DNA from: Timonella sp031979385
GTDB taxonomy: Bacteria > Actinomycetota > Actinomycetes > Actinomycetales > Cellulomonadaceae
DNA: 64,000 nt
Reading direction: 5' to 3'
NCBI GenBank assembly: GCA_031979385.1
Contig: DALZEF010000003.1
Coordinates: 1-64,000 of the forward strand
The notes below the pieces were generated by a model. That model was given only the letters and a program-made list of their open reading frames with translations, was not told the DNA's origin and did not search any database. A program made the translations under genes and the position numbers. Each line of letters begins with the position of its first letter. The first letter of the stretch is position 1. This document shows, piece by piece, positions 25,770 through 34,788 of the stretch.

Positions 25770-27425
25770 CTACGGCATCAACCAGACTTGGGGCCACAGG
25801 CCATTGCAGTCATAGATCTCCAACTTCGTTCCATTCGCGGTATTGCCCATCGGCACGTCCAGGCATCTACCCGACTGTGGGTTCAACAGGGAACCGTCGG
25901 ACTGGTGAACCCACTGCTGAGCTCCCGAACCGTTGCACTCCCACAACTGCACCGGTGTGTGGTTGGCTGTGCCCTGGGCGTCAACGTCAAGGCACCGACC
26001 GAATGCTCGAATCGAGCCATCCGCATACACTGACCAACGCTGTCCCGTGGCGTTGCCGCAATCCCACAGTTGTGCCCTGTTGCCGTTTGCCGCTGTGTTG
26101 GTGTCCACATCGAGGCACTTGCCACCTGGACCGCCAATCTGACCAGAGACAACAGGCAGTGAGCCGAGGCCAAAGCGCAGCTCGCACTGATTGCCCGTTC
26201 CCAGCCACGTTGCCGCGAAGTAGACGAAACTCGTCCCATCCTCACGCGGGATCATTGGGGTGGAGTATCCAGGACACGATGCCACCCCTGTCCCATACCC
26301 ACCGGTGGGGTTGACTGTTACCGGGGCCGTGATCTCCACCCACTCTCCGACCCCAAGATTGGTATTCGCAAAGAGCACCGAACCTGACTCCTCCAGAACG
26401 GTCTTGTTGCCCGTTGGACCCGCCACGACGCGCTGTCCCGAGATGATCAGGGTTCCGTCCGGTCCACCGCTTGGGAGCCATGCGATGTACGGCGTGTGTA
26501 GGAGTTCGCGATCATCGCTCGTGCGCACGAGCGTGCCTGCATCGCCTGGAACACCCCAGTTCAGGCCATCGTCGCTGAACTTGATGTAGACCTCACATGC
26601 ATGGTCGGGATCGGTCGCGTCACGGCACATCTCGTAGCTCATGACGTATCGCCCATCCGGCAGTTCTGCGAAGGTCTGCATGCCGGGACGCAGCAAGTTG
26701 TCGGCGGGGAACGAGACATCGAGCGTGAACGAGGAACTCCAGGTGACTCCCCCGTCGGCGGAGGTGTAATGGCCGATCACCTGGTTGTTCGTAGGGGTAC
26801 CTGACGGGCGCTCGTCCGAGATGAAGCAGGCCAACGTGCCATCATCCGCGACCAGGAACGTCGGTTCCCAGATTCCATGGCCCCACGAGTTTGGCTCACC
26901 GGCCGTCTGAGTGCAGTTTGAACGGTACTGCCAGGTAAGGCCGCCATCGGAACTGTGGAACACCTCGATCCTCTGGGTGGTGTAATCGCCCACCTTCCAT
27001 GCTGTTCCGGCAGCCAGAAGGTCACCTTGGTTGAGTCCTGAAATGGTCCGGGGCACCTCGAAAAGTGTTGGTGCCTCCAGGTCCCATCCCGGGGTGTTCG
27101 ACACAACGGTGGATATCTGTGTCCAACTAGCCCCACCGTCGAGGCTCCGGTATATGGGGAGCGATGTGGGAGCGTTATGTCCCCCCTTGGCGAAGGTCGC
27201 GAGCATTGTCTGGTTCGGTGAACCATCGTGATCGAGGCGTATCGCCCGCGGATACCCAGCGGTTCCGTTGGGATAAGTATTCTGGTCGGGCGAATACAGG
27301 GTGTTACCTGCCGCGGCTCTTGCGGGCGTTGTGGTGACAGCAATGGCACCCACAAGCATGAGCACTGTCGCTGCAAGTGCACTGGCTACTCGCAGCCAGT
27401 TCGGAGGAACGTATTGTCCTTCCAT
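25770..27425 (-). CDS. secreted sialidase-fold glycosidase with C-terminal ricin-type lectin domain
   Basis: 551 residues from ATG 27425, which has AAAGGAGTT eight bases ahead; the frame is open further upstream but without such a site. A signal peptide (VASALAATVLMLVGAIAVTT then PARAAAG) is followed by a six-bladed-propeller type domain with Asp-box repeats (SLDGGASWTQ, SSDGGLTWQY, SADGGVTWSS, SDDGLNWG) and acidic/Arg segments. Residues ~420-551 carry three QxW-type lectin repeats (GKCLDVDTNTAANGNRAQLW, GRCLDVDAQGTANHTPVQLW, GRCLDVPMGNTANGTKLEIY). The fold covers GH33 sialidases and GH93 exo-arabinanases, and I cannot decide the substrate. Confidence 0.85.
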   Translation of the reverse strand: MEGQYVPPNWLRVASALAATVLMLVGAIAVTTTPARAAAGNTLYSPDQNTYPNGTAGYPRAIRLDHDGSPNQTMLATFAKGGHNAPTSLPIYRSLDGGASWTQISTVVSNTPGWDLEAPTLFEVPRTISGLNQGDLLAAGTAWKVGDYTTQRIEVFHSSDGGLTWQYRSNCTQTAGEPNSWGHGIWEPTFLVADDGTLACFISDERPSGTPTNNQVIGHYTSADGGVTWSSSFTLDVSFPADNLLRPGMQTFAELPDGRYVMSYEMCRDATDPDHACEVYIKFSDDGLNWGVPGDAGTLVRTSDDRELLHTPYIAWLPSGGPDGTLIISGQRVVAGPTGNKTVLEESGSVLFANTNLGVGEWVEITAPVTVNPTGGYGTGVASCPGYSTPMIPREDGTSFVYFAATWLGTGNQCELRFGLGSLPVVSGQIGGPGGKCLDVDTNTAANGNRAQLWDCGNATGQRWSVYADGSIRAFGRCLDVDAQGTANHTPVQLWECNGSGAQQWVHQSDGSLLNPQSGRCLDVPMGNTANGTKLEIYDCNGLWPQVWLMP

Positions 27426-27457
27426 GAGAACTCCTTTGCGTTTGTGACGCCTGCTTC

Positions 27458-27505
27458 TTTGCAGACGTTGCAAACACTATGGCAATAATTTGCATACGTT
27501 GCAAT
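27458..27505. promoter_or_regulatory. two LacI-type operators before the sialidase-like gene
   Basis: TTTGCAGACGTTGCAAA (27458-27474) and TTTGCATACGTTGCAAT (27489-27505). Both are near-perfect palindromes with the central CG of LacI sites, 31 bases apart centre to centre (about three helical turns), directly upstream of the coding start. Confidence 0.8.
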
Positions 27506-27546
27506 AGGGAGGGTTTAACCCTCTCCAGCCGAAGGCGGTGAATGTT

Positions 27547-28557
27547 CTAGACCGCAGTGCTCTGCCGCACGACCAAAGAGTGTGGCGCGATAATCTCCTC
27601 GACCGGAGAGTTCGGGTTGTCGATCCTGTGCACCAATCTCTGAATCGCCTCACGCGCGATAAAGGACGTATCCAATGCAACCGAACTTAACGCCGGACGG
27701 GCAAAACGCCCTTCCTCGATGTCGTCAACACCGATGATCGCGACATCCTCGGGGACGCTTAGCCCAGCATCGAACACGGCACGCATCGCACCAATCGCGA
27801 GAAGGTCGGAAAAGCAGAAGATCGCATCTGGACGCGAGTCCAGTCGCAGCAATTCACGTGCAGCATCGTATCCGTCCTGACGACTGTAGTGAGCCGCAGT
27901 GACCACCCATCGAGCATCCACCTCAAACCCGGCTTTCGTCAGCGCGGCCTCATACCCGGCCTGTCGCAAACGCGGAGTTGTGTAGGGCTCGCTGGGCTGA
28001 ACTCCGATTGCGGCAATGCGCTTTCGACCGATCTCCACCAAGTGCGTCACCGCGTCGAAAGCGGCCCGCTCGTTGTCAATCGCAACGTGATCATATTTGC
28101 CATCGAACTCATGTTCACCCAGTAGTACCAGCGGCACAGACGACATGGCACTGGTTTCATGCAGGTACTGCTGCGGAACGAGCGGACTGAAAAGCACCCC
28201 GTCAAAGAGCACCCCTCGCTCCCCTCCCTGCAGGAGCCTGCGCTCGCGTTCATGATCATCGCCCGTCTGCTCGATCAGCACACGGTAACCAAGTTCCGAG
28301 GCGGCATGGATGGCATCGCGCGCAAGCTCGCTGAAGTACGGGACTGCAATCTCGGGAACGACCAGCGCCAGCAATCCCGTCCGACCCGTGCGAAGGGTTC
28401 GTGCGACAGGGTTTGGACGATAATCCAGCTCCCTGATCGAAGCCATCACGCGCTCACGCATCTGGGCACTGACGTGCGTGTATCCGCTCACGACATTGGA
28501 TACGGTGCGCACAGACACCTGAGCATGTTCAGCGACGTCACGAAGTGTTGCAGCCAT
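27547..28557 (-). CDS. LacI-family transcriptional regulator
   Basis: 336 residues: ATLRDVAEHAQVSVRTVSNV VSGYTHVSAQMRERV is the helix-turn-helix and hinge (YRPNPVARTL); the remainder is a periplasmic-binding-protein-like effector domain (GLLALVVPEIAVPYFSELAR, VAIIGVDDIEEGRFARPALS). It stands between two pairs of similar palindromes and should repress the sialidase-like gene and the importer operon until a sugar binds. Which sugar is not evident. Confidence 0.93.
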   Translation of the reverse strand: MAATLRDVAEHAQVSVRTVSNVVSGYTHVSAQMRERVMASIRELDYRPNPVARTLRTGRTGLLALVVPEIAVPYFSELARDAIHAASELGYRVLIEQTGDDHERERRLLQGGERGVLFDGVLFSPLVPQQYLHETSAMSSVPLVLLGEHEFDGKYDHVAIDNERAAFDAVTHLVEIGRKRIAAIGVQPSEPYTTPRLRQAGYEAALTKAGFEVDARWVVTAAHYSRQDGYDAARELLRLDSRPDAIFCFSDLLAIGAMRAVFDAGLSVPEDVAIIGVDDIEEGRFARPALSSVALDTSFIAREAIQRLVHRIDNPNSPVEEIIAPHSLVVRQSTAV

Positions 28558-28572
28558 AAAGAAATCTTACCC

Positions 28573-28621
28573 TTTGCAACGTGCGCAATGTCGTGTTACG
28601 GTTTTTGCACACGATGGCAAA
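28573..28621. promoter_or_regulatory. two LacI-type operators before the importer operon
   Basis: TTTGCAACGTGCGCAAT (28573-28589) and TTTGCACACGATGGCAA (28604-28620). They match the sites at 27458 and 27489 in the TTTGCA half and are 31 bases apart as well. They lie between the regulator start and the ATG of the binding protein gene. Confidence 0.75.
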
Positions 28622-28639
28622 CACACAAGGGAGTGTCTC

Positions 28640-30043
28640 ATGAAGCGTCATCACGATAAGCGGTCCTCCCGGCCCGCGCTCGTAATATCCGTGGTCACGG
28701 CGGCAAGCCTCACACTTGCAGCATGCGGTCCTGAGGTCACGACAGACCCGCAACCAACCGGTGACACTGGAACGACTGGTGCCACGGAAACCGCCAACCC
28801 CAACCGACTACAAGCCCCCGGCGACGAAAATCCCACAGGAGAGATAACCATCTGGGATCGGTCCGGAGACCTCTATCAGGTCTTCGACGATGCAATCGCA
28901 GCATTCAACGACAAGTACCCAAACATCACCGTCCACCATGAAGCAGTGGACATTGATGCGAAACTCCAAAACACCCTCATCACGGGTGCGGACGTTCCCG
29001 ACGGCGTCTTCCTTGACGATGCGAAAGTCTCAAGTTTCACCGAGCACCTCTGGGATCTCACAGACGTTCTCGCACCATATTCCAGCGATATCGCGCCTCA
29101 GAAACTGGATGTCAACACAATCGGAAACAGTATCTACGGCGTCCCTTTCGACTTGGACCCAGGCCTTCTGTTCTACAACGCGACTGCGCTTGAAGAAGCC
29201 GGAATCGATGCCGAGAGCATCGAAACCTATGACGACCTCCTCGAGGCTGCGCGAGCCTACAAGGAATTCAAACCTGCATCTGGCCCAATCCACGTGGAAA
29301 GATCAGAATTCCTCGGCCAGCTACAACTCGAGATGTACGCGAGCCAACTCGGCACGACCATCGCCGACGCTGAGGGCACCCTACGTCTCGACTCGCCTGA
29401 GTACAGGCAGATCCTTGGATTCCTCGACACCGTCCAAAAAGAAGGTCTCGGCACTCGTGCTGAATACTTAGATCCAACGGATCTCGCCGAACTCGAGAAC
29501 GGAAATCAGGTTTTCTATCCGTGGGCCATCTGGTTTAGTTTCGCGCCACAGCAACTCCTCAAAGACACGTCCGGGGATTGGCGTGCCATGGAACTCCCCG
29601 CCTGGGAAGCCGGTGGTCCCCGCAGCGGAGCGATGGGAGGATCATCGTTCGTACTTCCCAAACAGGGCGAAAACTCCGAACTCGCCTGGCTCTTCTATGA
29701 GTTCCTCATGTTCGACGAGGCAGGCTACACGGCAGTATGGGGTCCAAGCGAGATCTATCCAACCGGGTTGAACACATCAATTCCCTCGTATCTGCCAGCC
29801 TCGAACCCCAACAGCCCTCTCTTTGAGCCCGTCGAGGCGCTTGGCGGACAGGATCTCTGGGCAGTTGCCACCGAGGCAGGAGCTCAGATCCCAGGTTCCG
29901 ATCCCATCCCCACCTGGTGGGCAGGAGCCGTTGACTACCTAGGCGTCAACCTCCAGCGCATGCTCGATGGAGATATGACTGTGGAGGAGGTCATCAGTGC
30001 CTCCACCGCAGACATTCAAACGAATCTGAGTGACCGACAGTGA
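28640..30043 (+). CDS. ABC sugar importer, substrate-binding lipoprotein
   Basis: 467 residues from ATG 28640 (AAGGGAG upstream). Signal peptide with lipobox LAAC before GPEVTTDPQP. The body follows extracellular solute-binding protein family 1: GEITIWDRSGDLYQVFDDAI, AFNDKYPNITVHHE, PFDLDPGLLFYNATALEEAG, and near the end PTWWAGAVDYLGVNLQRMLD. Family 1 members bind mono- or oligosaccharides. Its stop overlaps the GTG start of the first permease, so translation is coupled. Confidence 0.93.
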   Translation: MKRHHDKRSSRPALVISVVTAASLTLAACGPEVTTDPQPTGDTGTTGATETANPNRLQAPGDENPTGEITIWDRSGDLYQVFDDAIAAFNDKYPNITVHHEAVDIDAKLQNTLITGADVPDGVFLDDAKVSSFTEHLWDLTDVLAPYSSDIAPQKLDVNTIGNSIYGVPFDLDPGLLFYNATALEEAGIDAESIETYDDLLEAARAYKEFKPASGPIHVERSEFLGQLQLEMYASQLGTTIADAEGTLRLDSPEYRQILGFLDTVQKEGLGTRAEYLDPTDLAELENGNQVFYPWAIWFSFAPQQLLKDTSGDWRAMELPAWEAGGPRSGAMGGSSFVLPKQGENSELAWLFYEFLMFDEAGYTAVWGPSEIYPTGLNTSIPSYLPASNPNSPLFEPVEALGGQDLWAVATEAGAQIPGSDPIPTWWAGAVDYLGVNLQRMLDGDMTVEEVISASTADIQTNLSDRQ

Positions 30044-30948
30044 CTTCATATACCTCAACCGTTCCCGCCCCCAAGACTCGTTGGGGGCGGGGCCGCGGTC
30101 GACGAATCGCACCGTACCTGTTTGTAAGTCCGTTCGTCGTTGTCTTCTTGGCATTCTCGGTCTACCCCATGTTCTTCACGGCTCGGCTCTCTATGACGAG
30201 TTGGCGCGGAGCCGGTGCCGCACAGTGGGTTGGATGGGACAACTATTCCTATCTGCTGGGTAATTCAGCGTTCTGGGGTTCTCTCACCAATTCCCTGGTC
30301 CTGTGGCTGTTGATTGTGCCGGTGCAGATGGTTCTCTCAGTTGGAATCGCTGTGCTGCTCAACTCCGCGACTTTACGGCTCCGTGGACTGTACCGGGTTG
30401 CGTTCATCGTCCCATTCGTCACGCCGCTCGTGGCGGTCGCCCAGATCTGGGTGGTTCTCTTCGATCAAAACTACGGGGCGGTGAACTCGGTCCTTTCGTC
30501 TCTCGGACTACCCGACATCGGCTGGCTCACGACCAGTACGTGGGCGAAACCCAGCATTGCACTGTTGTTCCTCTGGAAGACCACCGGATTCATCATCATT
30601 ATCGTGCTGTCAGGCTTGCAGTCCATTGACTCAACGCTCTATGAAGCCGCGTCGATTGACGGTGCATCGCGCAGTCGCCAATTGTGGAGCATCACGGTTC
30701 CACTTCTGATGCGCACCATCATGTTCGCGGTCGTGTTGCAGACCCTCGCAGTGTTCCAGATGTTCGCGGAACCGTTCGTGCTGACGCAGGGCGGACCCTA
30801 CGGTTCAACAACGACCGCAGGCTACAACCTCTACAAGTACATCAACCAAGGTGACCTGGGAACCGGTGCCGCCAACTCGCTGCTTCTCGTTGTGATCGTT
30901 CTGGCGCTCTCGCTCATGTTCGTTCGACTCATGCGGCCAAAGGACTGA
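30040..30948 (+). CDS. ABC sugar importer, permease (MalF/UgpA type)
   Basis: 302 residues starting at GTG 30040. Six hydrophobic segments (first: YLFVSPFVVVFLAFSVYPMF) and the EAA loop YEAASIDGASRSRQLWSITV PLL that docks on the ATPase. No ATPase gene is found in the locus, so a shared MsiK-like ATPase encoded elsewhere is expected, as usual for actinobacterial sugar importers. Confidence 0.94.
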   Translation: MTSYTSTVPAPKTRWGRGRGRRIAPYLFVSPFVVVFLAFSVYPMFFTARLSMTSWRGAGAAQWVGWDNYSYLLGNSAFWGSLTNSLVLWLLIVPVQMVLSVGIAVLLNSATLRLRGLYRVAFIVPFVTPLVAVAQIWVVLFDQNYGAVNSVLSSLGLPDIGWLTTSTWAKPSIALLFLWKTTGFIIIIVLSGLQSIDSTLYEAASIDGASRSRQLWSITVPLLMRTIMFAVVLQTLAVFQMFAEPFVLTQGGPYGSTTTAGYNLYKYINQGDLGTGAANSLLLVVIVLALSLMFVRLMRPKD

Positions 30949-30951
30949 ACC

Positions 30952-31836
30952 ATGACTACACACTCTGTTTTCTCGGCCAGGTCCAGCACGTCCGAGCGGT
31001 ACCGAAATTTCGGTTCGCACGTGTTCTTGATGTTGATGCTCGCACTGTTCCTGGCTCCGGTGGTATGGGCTGTCCTCTCGACGTTCAAACCAGCGAACGA
31101 CATCATCAGTGCTCCTTTGGCCTTCAACCCTGCCAAGTTCACTCTCGACAACTACAGGGCGATGTTCCAGGACATCCCCATCGGTCGGGGCTTCCTGAAC
31201 ACTGGGATCGTCTTGCTGTTCAAGGGCACCTTGACGATGGTGTTTGCACCCCTCGCCGCGTATGCCTTCGCGAAATACAACTTCGTGGCCAAAAACATCG
31301 TCTTTGGCGCGGTGCTGATCACCCTCATGCTGCCCACAATCGTATTGATCATTCCCCTTCTTCTTGAGATGAAGGCTCTGGGCTGGGTGAACACCTATCA
31401 GGCACTTATCCTGCCCGGCTCGATTGACGCGTTCGCCATCTTCTGGATGCGTCAGGTCATTGCGGCTGTCCCGGATGAACTCCTCGATGCAGCCCGCGTG
31501 GATGGTTGCGGAGAACTGGGCATATTCGCACGAATCGTGGTGCCTGTGATCAGACCGGGGCTCGCAGGGCTTGCGGTACTGACGATCATGAACATCTACA
31601 ACGACTTCGTGTGGCCGGTGATCGTCGCCAGCTCAGACCGGATGGCAACGCTTCAGGTTGTGCTTTCCACCCTCGCCCAAAACATCACCGGAAACCGGAT
31701 CGGTGCGGACTATGCGACCGTGACCGGCGAACTTCTGGCGGCGGCTTCAGTCGCTCTCATTCCCCTGCTGGTGCTCTTCATGGTGTTCCAGCGACACTTC
31801 ATCAACGGCATCCTTGCCGGCAGCGTAAAGGGCTGA
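30952..31836 (+). CDS. ABC sugar importer, permease (MalG/UgpE type)
   Basis: 294 residues, 3 bases after the first permease. Hydrophobic segments from VFLMLMLALFLAPVVWAVLS onwards, and the EAA-type loop DAARVDGCGELGIFARIVVP. Ends NGILAGSVKG, the typical MalG-like tail. Partner of the preceding permease. Confidence 0.94.
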   Translation: MTTHSVFSARSSTSERYRNFGSHVFLMLMLALFLAPVVWAVLSTFKPANDIISAPLAFNPAKFTLDNYRAMFQDIPIGRGFLNTGIVLLFKGTLTMVFAPLAAYAFAKYNFVAKNIVFGAVLITLMLPTIVLIIPLLLEMKALGWVNTYQALILPGSIDAFAIFWMRQVIAAVPDELLDAARVDGCGELGIFARIVVPVIRPGLAGLAVLTIMNIYNDFVWPVIVASSDRMATLQVVLSTLAQNITGNRIGADYATVTGELLAAASVALIPLLVLFMVFQRHFINGILAGSVKG

Positions 31837-31843
31837 TCTACTC

Positions 31844-33922
31844 ATGACTCTTCTTCAACACTCAACCACCGTACCTGCCACGGGTTTCGTGCCTCGCCCC
31901 GAGTATCCGCGTCCGGATCGGGACAGATCTGAACGTTGGCTGACCCTCAATGGGCAGTGGTCTTTCGAGGCGGACGGCACGCCCAGTGAGATTACGGTGC
32001 CCTTCGCCTGGGAGACCCCGGCATCGGGGGTTGGTTTAGCTTGGCTCGAACGCGGCACGTATAGCCGTCAGGTAACGGTTCCCGCGGAGTGGACGGACCA
32101 ACGCGTTGTTTTGTGCTTCGGCGCAGTCCATCACCACGCAGTGGTTCGCGTTGACGGCGCACTCGTCGGGGAGCATGTGGGAGGTTACGAGTCATTCGAG
32201 TTCGACGTCACTGAGCACTTGACCGCCGGTACCTCCGCGGTAATCACCGTCGAGGTCACTGCTCCAGCCGATAAGCGTTCGATCCCGCATGGAAAGCAGC
32301 GTTCGATTCCTCGCGATGACTACGACGGGGTCTCCTTCACGCCGACCTCCGGCATTTGGCAGCCTGTGTGGCTCGAGGCTCGAGGGCGCACCTATGCACA
32401 GCAGGTCATCTTGCGGGGAGATAGCCTCACTGGGATTGACGTTCAGATAAGGCTCGCCGGAGACCGAGTCTCTGGCGCTCACGTTGCGTTGACTGTGCGC
32501 GGGACGGGCGAGTCGATTGTTCTGACGGCCGACGAGAGCGGTATTGCCACGGGCCGTATTGACATCGTTTCCCCTCAGTTATGGGAGCCTGAAAACCCGC
32601 ACCTTTACCAGATTGAGGTGCGTACCGAGGTTTCGGGAACCGCCGACCTGGTGATCGTGACGACGGGGCTGCGGCGTTTTGAAACACGCGGTGAGCACCT
32701 GTTCCTCAATGGTGAGCGCTACTACATGCGCGGAGTGCTCGATCAGGGTTACTGGCCAGAGACCGGGTTGACGGCCCCTGATGCTGGTTCGCTCCTCAAC
32801 GATATTGCACTTGCCAGGCAGTTGGGTTACACGCTGGTGCGCAAGCACTTGAAGTTTGAGGAGCCGCTATGGCTGCATGAGGCAGATCGGACGGGCATGT
32901 TGGTGTGGGCTGAGCCTGCCTGCCCGAGCCGATTCTCGGATGAGGCCGCCCGAGCTTTCGAGGCTCAACTCGCCCCGATGGTTGAACGGGATGGCAATCA
33001 CCCAAGCATCGTCATCTGGGGACTGTACAACGAGGAGTGGGGACTGGACTGGGATATCCCGGGGAGCGAGCAGCGTGCTGAGGCAGCACGTCGTGCCTAC
33101 GACCTGATGAAACAACTAGATTCCACTCGTCCGATCGTTGAGAACTCGGGCTGGGCGCATGTTCGTACAGATCTCGTTGATTGGCACTACTACGAGCCGG
33201 ACTTGGGCACCTGGCGCAAGATGATGTCGGACCTGGCTTCAGGCGTACGAGCCGACTTCCCCGTTCGGCTGGGCCCAGATTTCGTGGTTGACAAGTCACT
33301 TTACGGGTCTGATGAGGTCCCTCGCACAGGCCTGCCCATCGTCAACAGCGAGTACGGCGAAGGATTCACCAGCCTCGAACGTGCCTGGCACCTGCGGTGG
33401 GAGACTCAGGAGTTGCGCCGCCATGATCGGTTCGCCGGCTACGTGTATACGGAGTTCGCCGATGTCGAGCACGAGGCTGCTGGCCTGTTGGATGCGTGGC
33501 GTCAACCAAAGGAATGGGGTGGCGTGATCCCCTCGGATGTCAACGCGGACACGGTGCTCGTACTGGATCTTGTACCGCGTGCGGCCGGTGCTGATATCGA
33601 ACCACCCGTAGCGGGACTGGAATTATCCGTGCAGGTCTCGCATCATGGGAAGGAACCCATCACGGGACAAGTCAACGCTGCGTGGGTACGAGCAGGACAT
33701 CCAATCACGCAACTTCCTCCCACGGGAGAAACAGCGTCCGAGACGGTGTCGGCTGAGCCATACGTCCTTTCCGAAGCGACTACAGTGACCGTGCCTCCCC
33801 AAAGTACTGCAGGGCGTTTGCTGCTCTGGCTCTCGGATGATTCGGGTACGGTCTTGGCTCGGGCATTCCTAGATGCGGCGGAAGTAGAACCGCCAAACCG
33901 TCGAGGGGCCCGAACAGCCTAG
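31844..33922 (+). CDS. glycoside hydrolase family 2 protein
   Basis: 692 residues: an N-terminal jelly-roll sugar-binding domain (RPEYPRPDRDRSERWLTLNG QWSF), an immunoglobulin-like domain, then the TIM barrel from about residue 285 (GEHLFLNGERYYMRGV). The acid/base is in IWGLYNEEWG and the nucleophile in PIVNSEYGEG. No signal peptide, so it cleaves imported oligosaccharides in the cytoplasm. GH2 includes beta-galactosidases, beta-glucuronidases and beta-mannosidases, and I do not choose among them. Last gene of the importer operon, 7 bases after the permease. Confidence 0.9.
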   Translation: MTLLQHSTTVPATGFVPRPEYPRPDRDRSERWLTLNGQWSFEADGTPSEITVPFAWETPASGVGLAWLERGTYSRQVTVPAEWTDQRVVLCFGAVHHHAVVRVDGALVGEHVGGYESFEFDVTEHLTAGTSAVITVEVTAPADKRSIPHGKQRSIPRDDYDGVSFTPTSGIWQPVWLEARGRTYAQQVILRGDSLTGIDVQIRLAGDRVSGAHVALTVRGTGESIVLTADESGIATGRIDIVSPQLWEPENPHLYQIEVRTEVSGTADLVIVTTGLRRFETRGEHLFLNGERYYMRGVLDQGYWPETGLTAPDAGSLLNDIALARQLGYTLVRKHLKFEEPLWLHEADRTGMLVWAEPACPSRFSDEAARAFEAQLAPMVERDGNHPSIVIWGLYNEEWGLDWDIPGSEQRAEAARRAYDLMKQLDSTRPIVENSGWAHVRTDLVDWHYYEPDLGTWRKMMSDLASGVRADFPVRLGPDFVVDKSLYGSDEVPRTGLPIVNSEYGEGFTSLERAWHLRWETQELRRHDRFAGYVYTEFADVEHEAAGLLDAWRQPKEWGGVIPSDVNADTVLVLDLVPRAAGADIEPPVAGLELSVQVSHHGKEPITGQVNAAWVRAGHPITQLPPTGETASETVSAEPYVLSEATTVTVPPQSTAGRLLLWLSDDSGTVLARAFLDAAEVEPPNRRGARTA

Positions 33923-33947
33923 AACTCTGCTTGACCCAAGAGTTCAT

Positions 33948-33991
33948 CGGGGTGTCTGTTCACGTGATGCGTGGACAGACACCCCGTTTTC
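33948..33991 (+). terminator. terminator of the sugar-import operon
   Basis: Stem CGGGGTGTCTGTTCACG / CGTGGACAGACACCCCG followed by TTTTCTC, 26 bases after the GH2 stop. Confidence 0.85.
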
Positions 33992-34008
33992 TCGTACAGG
34001 TTCACCCA

Positions 34009-34788
34009 TTAGGTCAGGTGCACGATGAGATCAGCGCGATCGCGCGAGGCCGCTATGAGTTCGGCGTTACGTTGATCTGTTCCAAGCGCCCACTCGATCG
34101 CGTCCTGTGGATTGCGCCCATGGTGCACGTGTCGCAGCACGAGACGATCGATACGCATTTGTTCATCTGGTGCGAGATACCAACTTTCGCTGAGCAGCGA
34201 CCGCACCGGCTCAAAACCCCAGTCATCAAGCAGCAGGTAGTTTCCCTCGATCAGGACCACCCGCGCCGCAACGCTCACAACCCCGTCCGCTGCATAGGAT
34301 TCTTCGATCTCACGGTGAAACACGGGCACATACACGTCCTGATGCCCCTGCACAATCCGCCGTAGCAACCCCACGAATCCTGCAGAGTCAAAGGTCTGCG
34401 GAGCACCTTTCACCTGACTGAGCCCGAGCCTCCCAAGTTGCACATTGGACAGGTGGAATCCGTCCATCGGCAGGATCGCGGTATCGATCCCGCGAGCGCT
34501 GAGGAGTTCGGCAACTGCTGCAGTTATGGTCGATTTCCCGGCGCCAGGGGCGCCGACAATCCCGATAAGCAATCGTTCGGTTCTCGATTGCCCAGCCGTA
34601 TCGTCGCCACGCGCCTCCCCCGCACTGTCAGAGCTGCGGCTGACCAACCCTGCTATGGCCGCGCCAAAGTCCAACCGTGTCGTCGTGTTTTGCCCGTCAA
34701 TGCGTTCCACGATGCGTGAGGCAAGGAACTGCGCGGCGTGGTCCTCGCGCAGTTCTACGTGCTGCGCACGGTCCGTGTGAGCGGTCAT
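34009..34788 (-). CDS. nucleoside/uridine-kinase-like P-loop kinase
   Basis: 259 residues. After a ~75-residue N-terminal part lies Walker A LIGIVGAPGAGKSTITAAVA, then DTAILPMDGFHLSNVQL, VYVPVFHREIEESYA and RVVLIEGNYLLLD, the pattern of the uridine kinase/phosphoribulokinase family (actinobacterial nucleoside/nucleotide kinase group). The linker before the P-loop (EARGDDTAGQSR) is encoded by a copy of an 18-base sequence also found between genes at 39773-39790. Overlaps the nnr start by four bases. Confidence 0.85.
   Translation of the reverse strand: MTAHTDRAQHVELREDHAAQFLASRIVERIDGQNTTTRLDFGAAIAGLVSRSSDSAGEARGDDTAGQSRTERLLIGIVGAPGAGKSTITAAVAELLSARGIDTAILPMDGFHLSNVQLGRLGLSQVKGAPQTFDSAGFVGLLRRIVQGHQDVYVPVFHREIEESYAADGVVSVAARVVLIEGNYLLLDDWGFEPVRSLLSESWYLAPDEQMRIDRLVLRHVHHGRNPQDAIEWALGTDQRNAELIAASRDRADLIVHLT
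34591..34608 (-). repeat. dispersed motif copy inside the kinase gene
   Basis: GGCGACGATACGGCTGGG on the minus strand, 18 of 18 bases identical to the intergenic copy within 39770-39794. It encodes GDDTAG in a probable linker. Confidence 0.55.
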
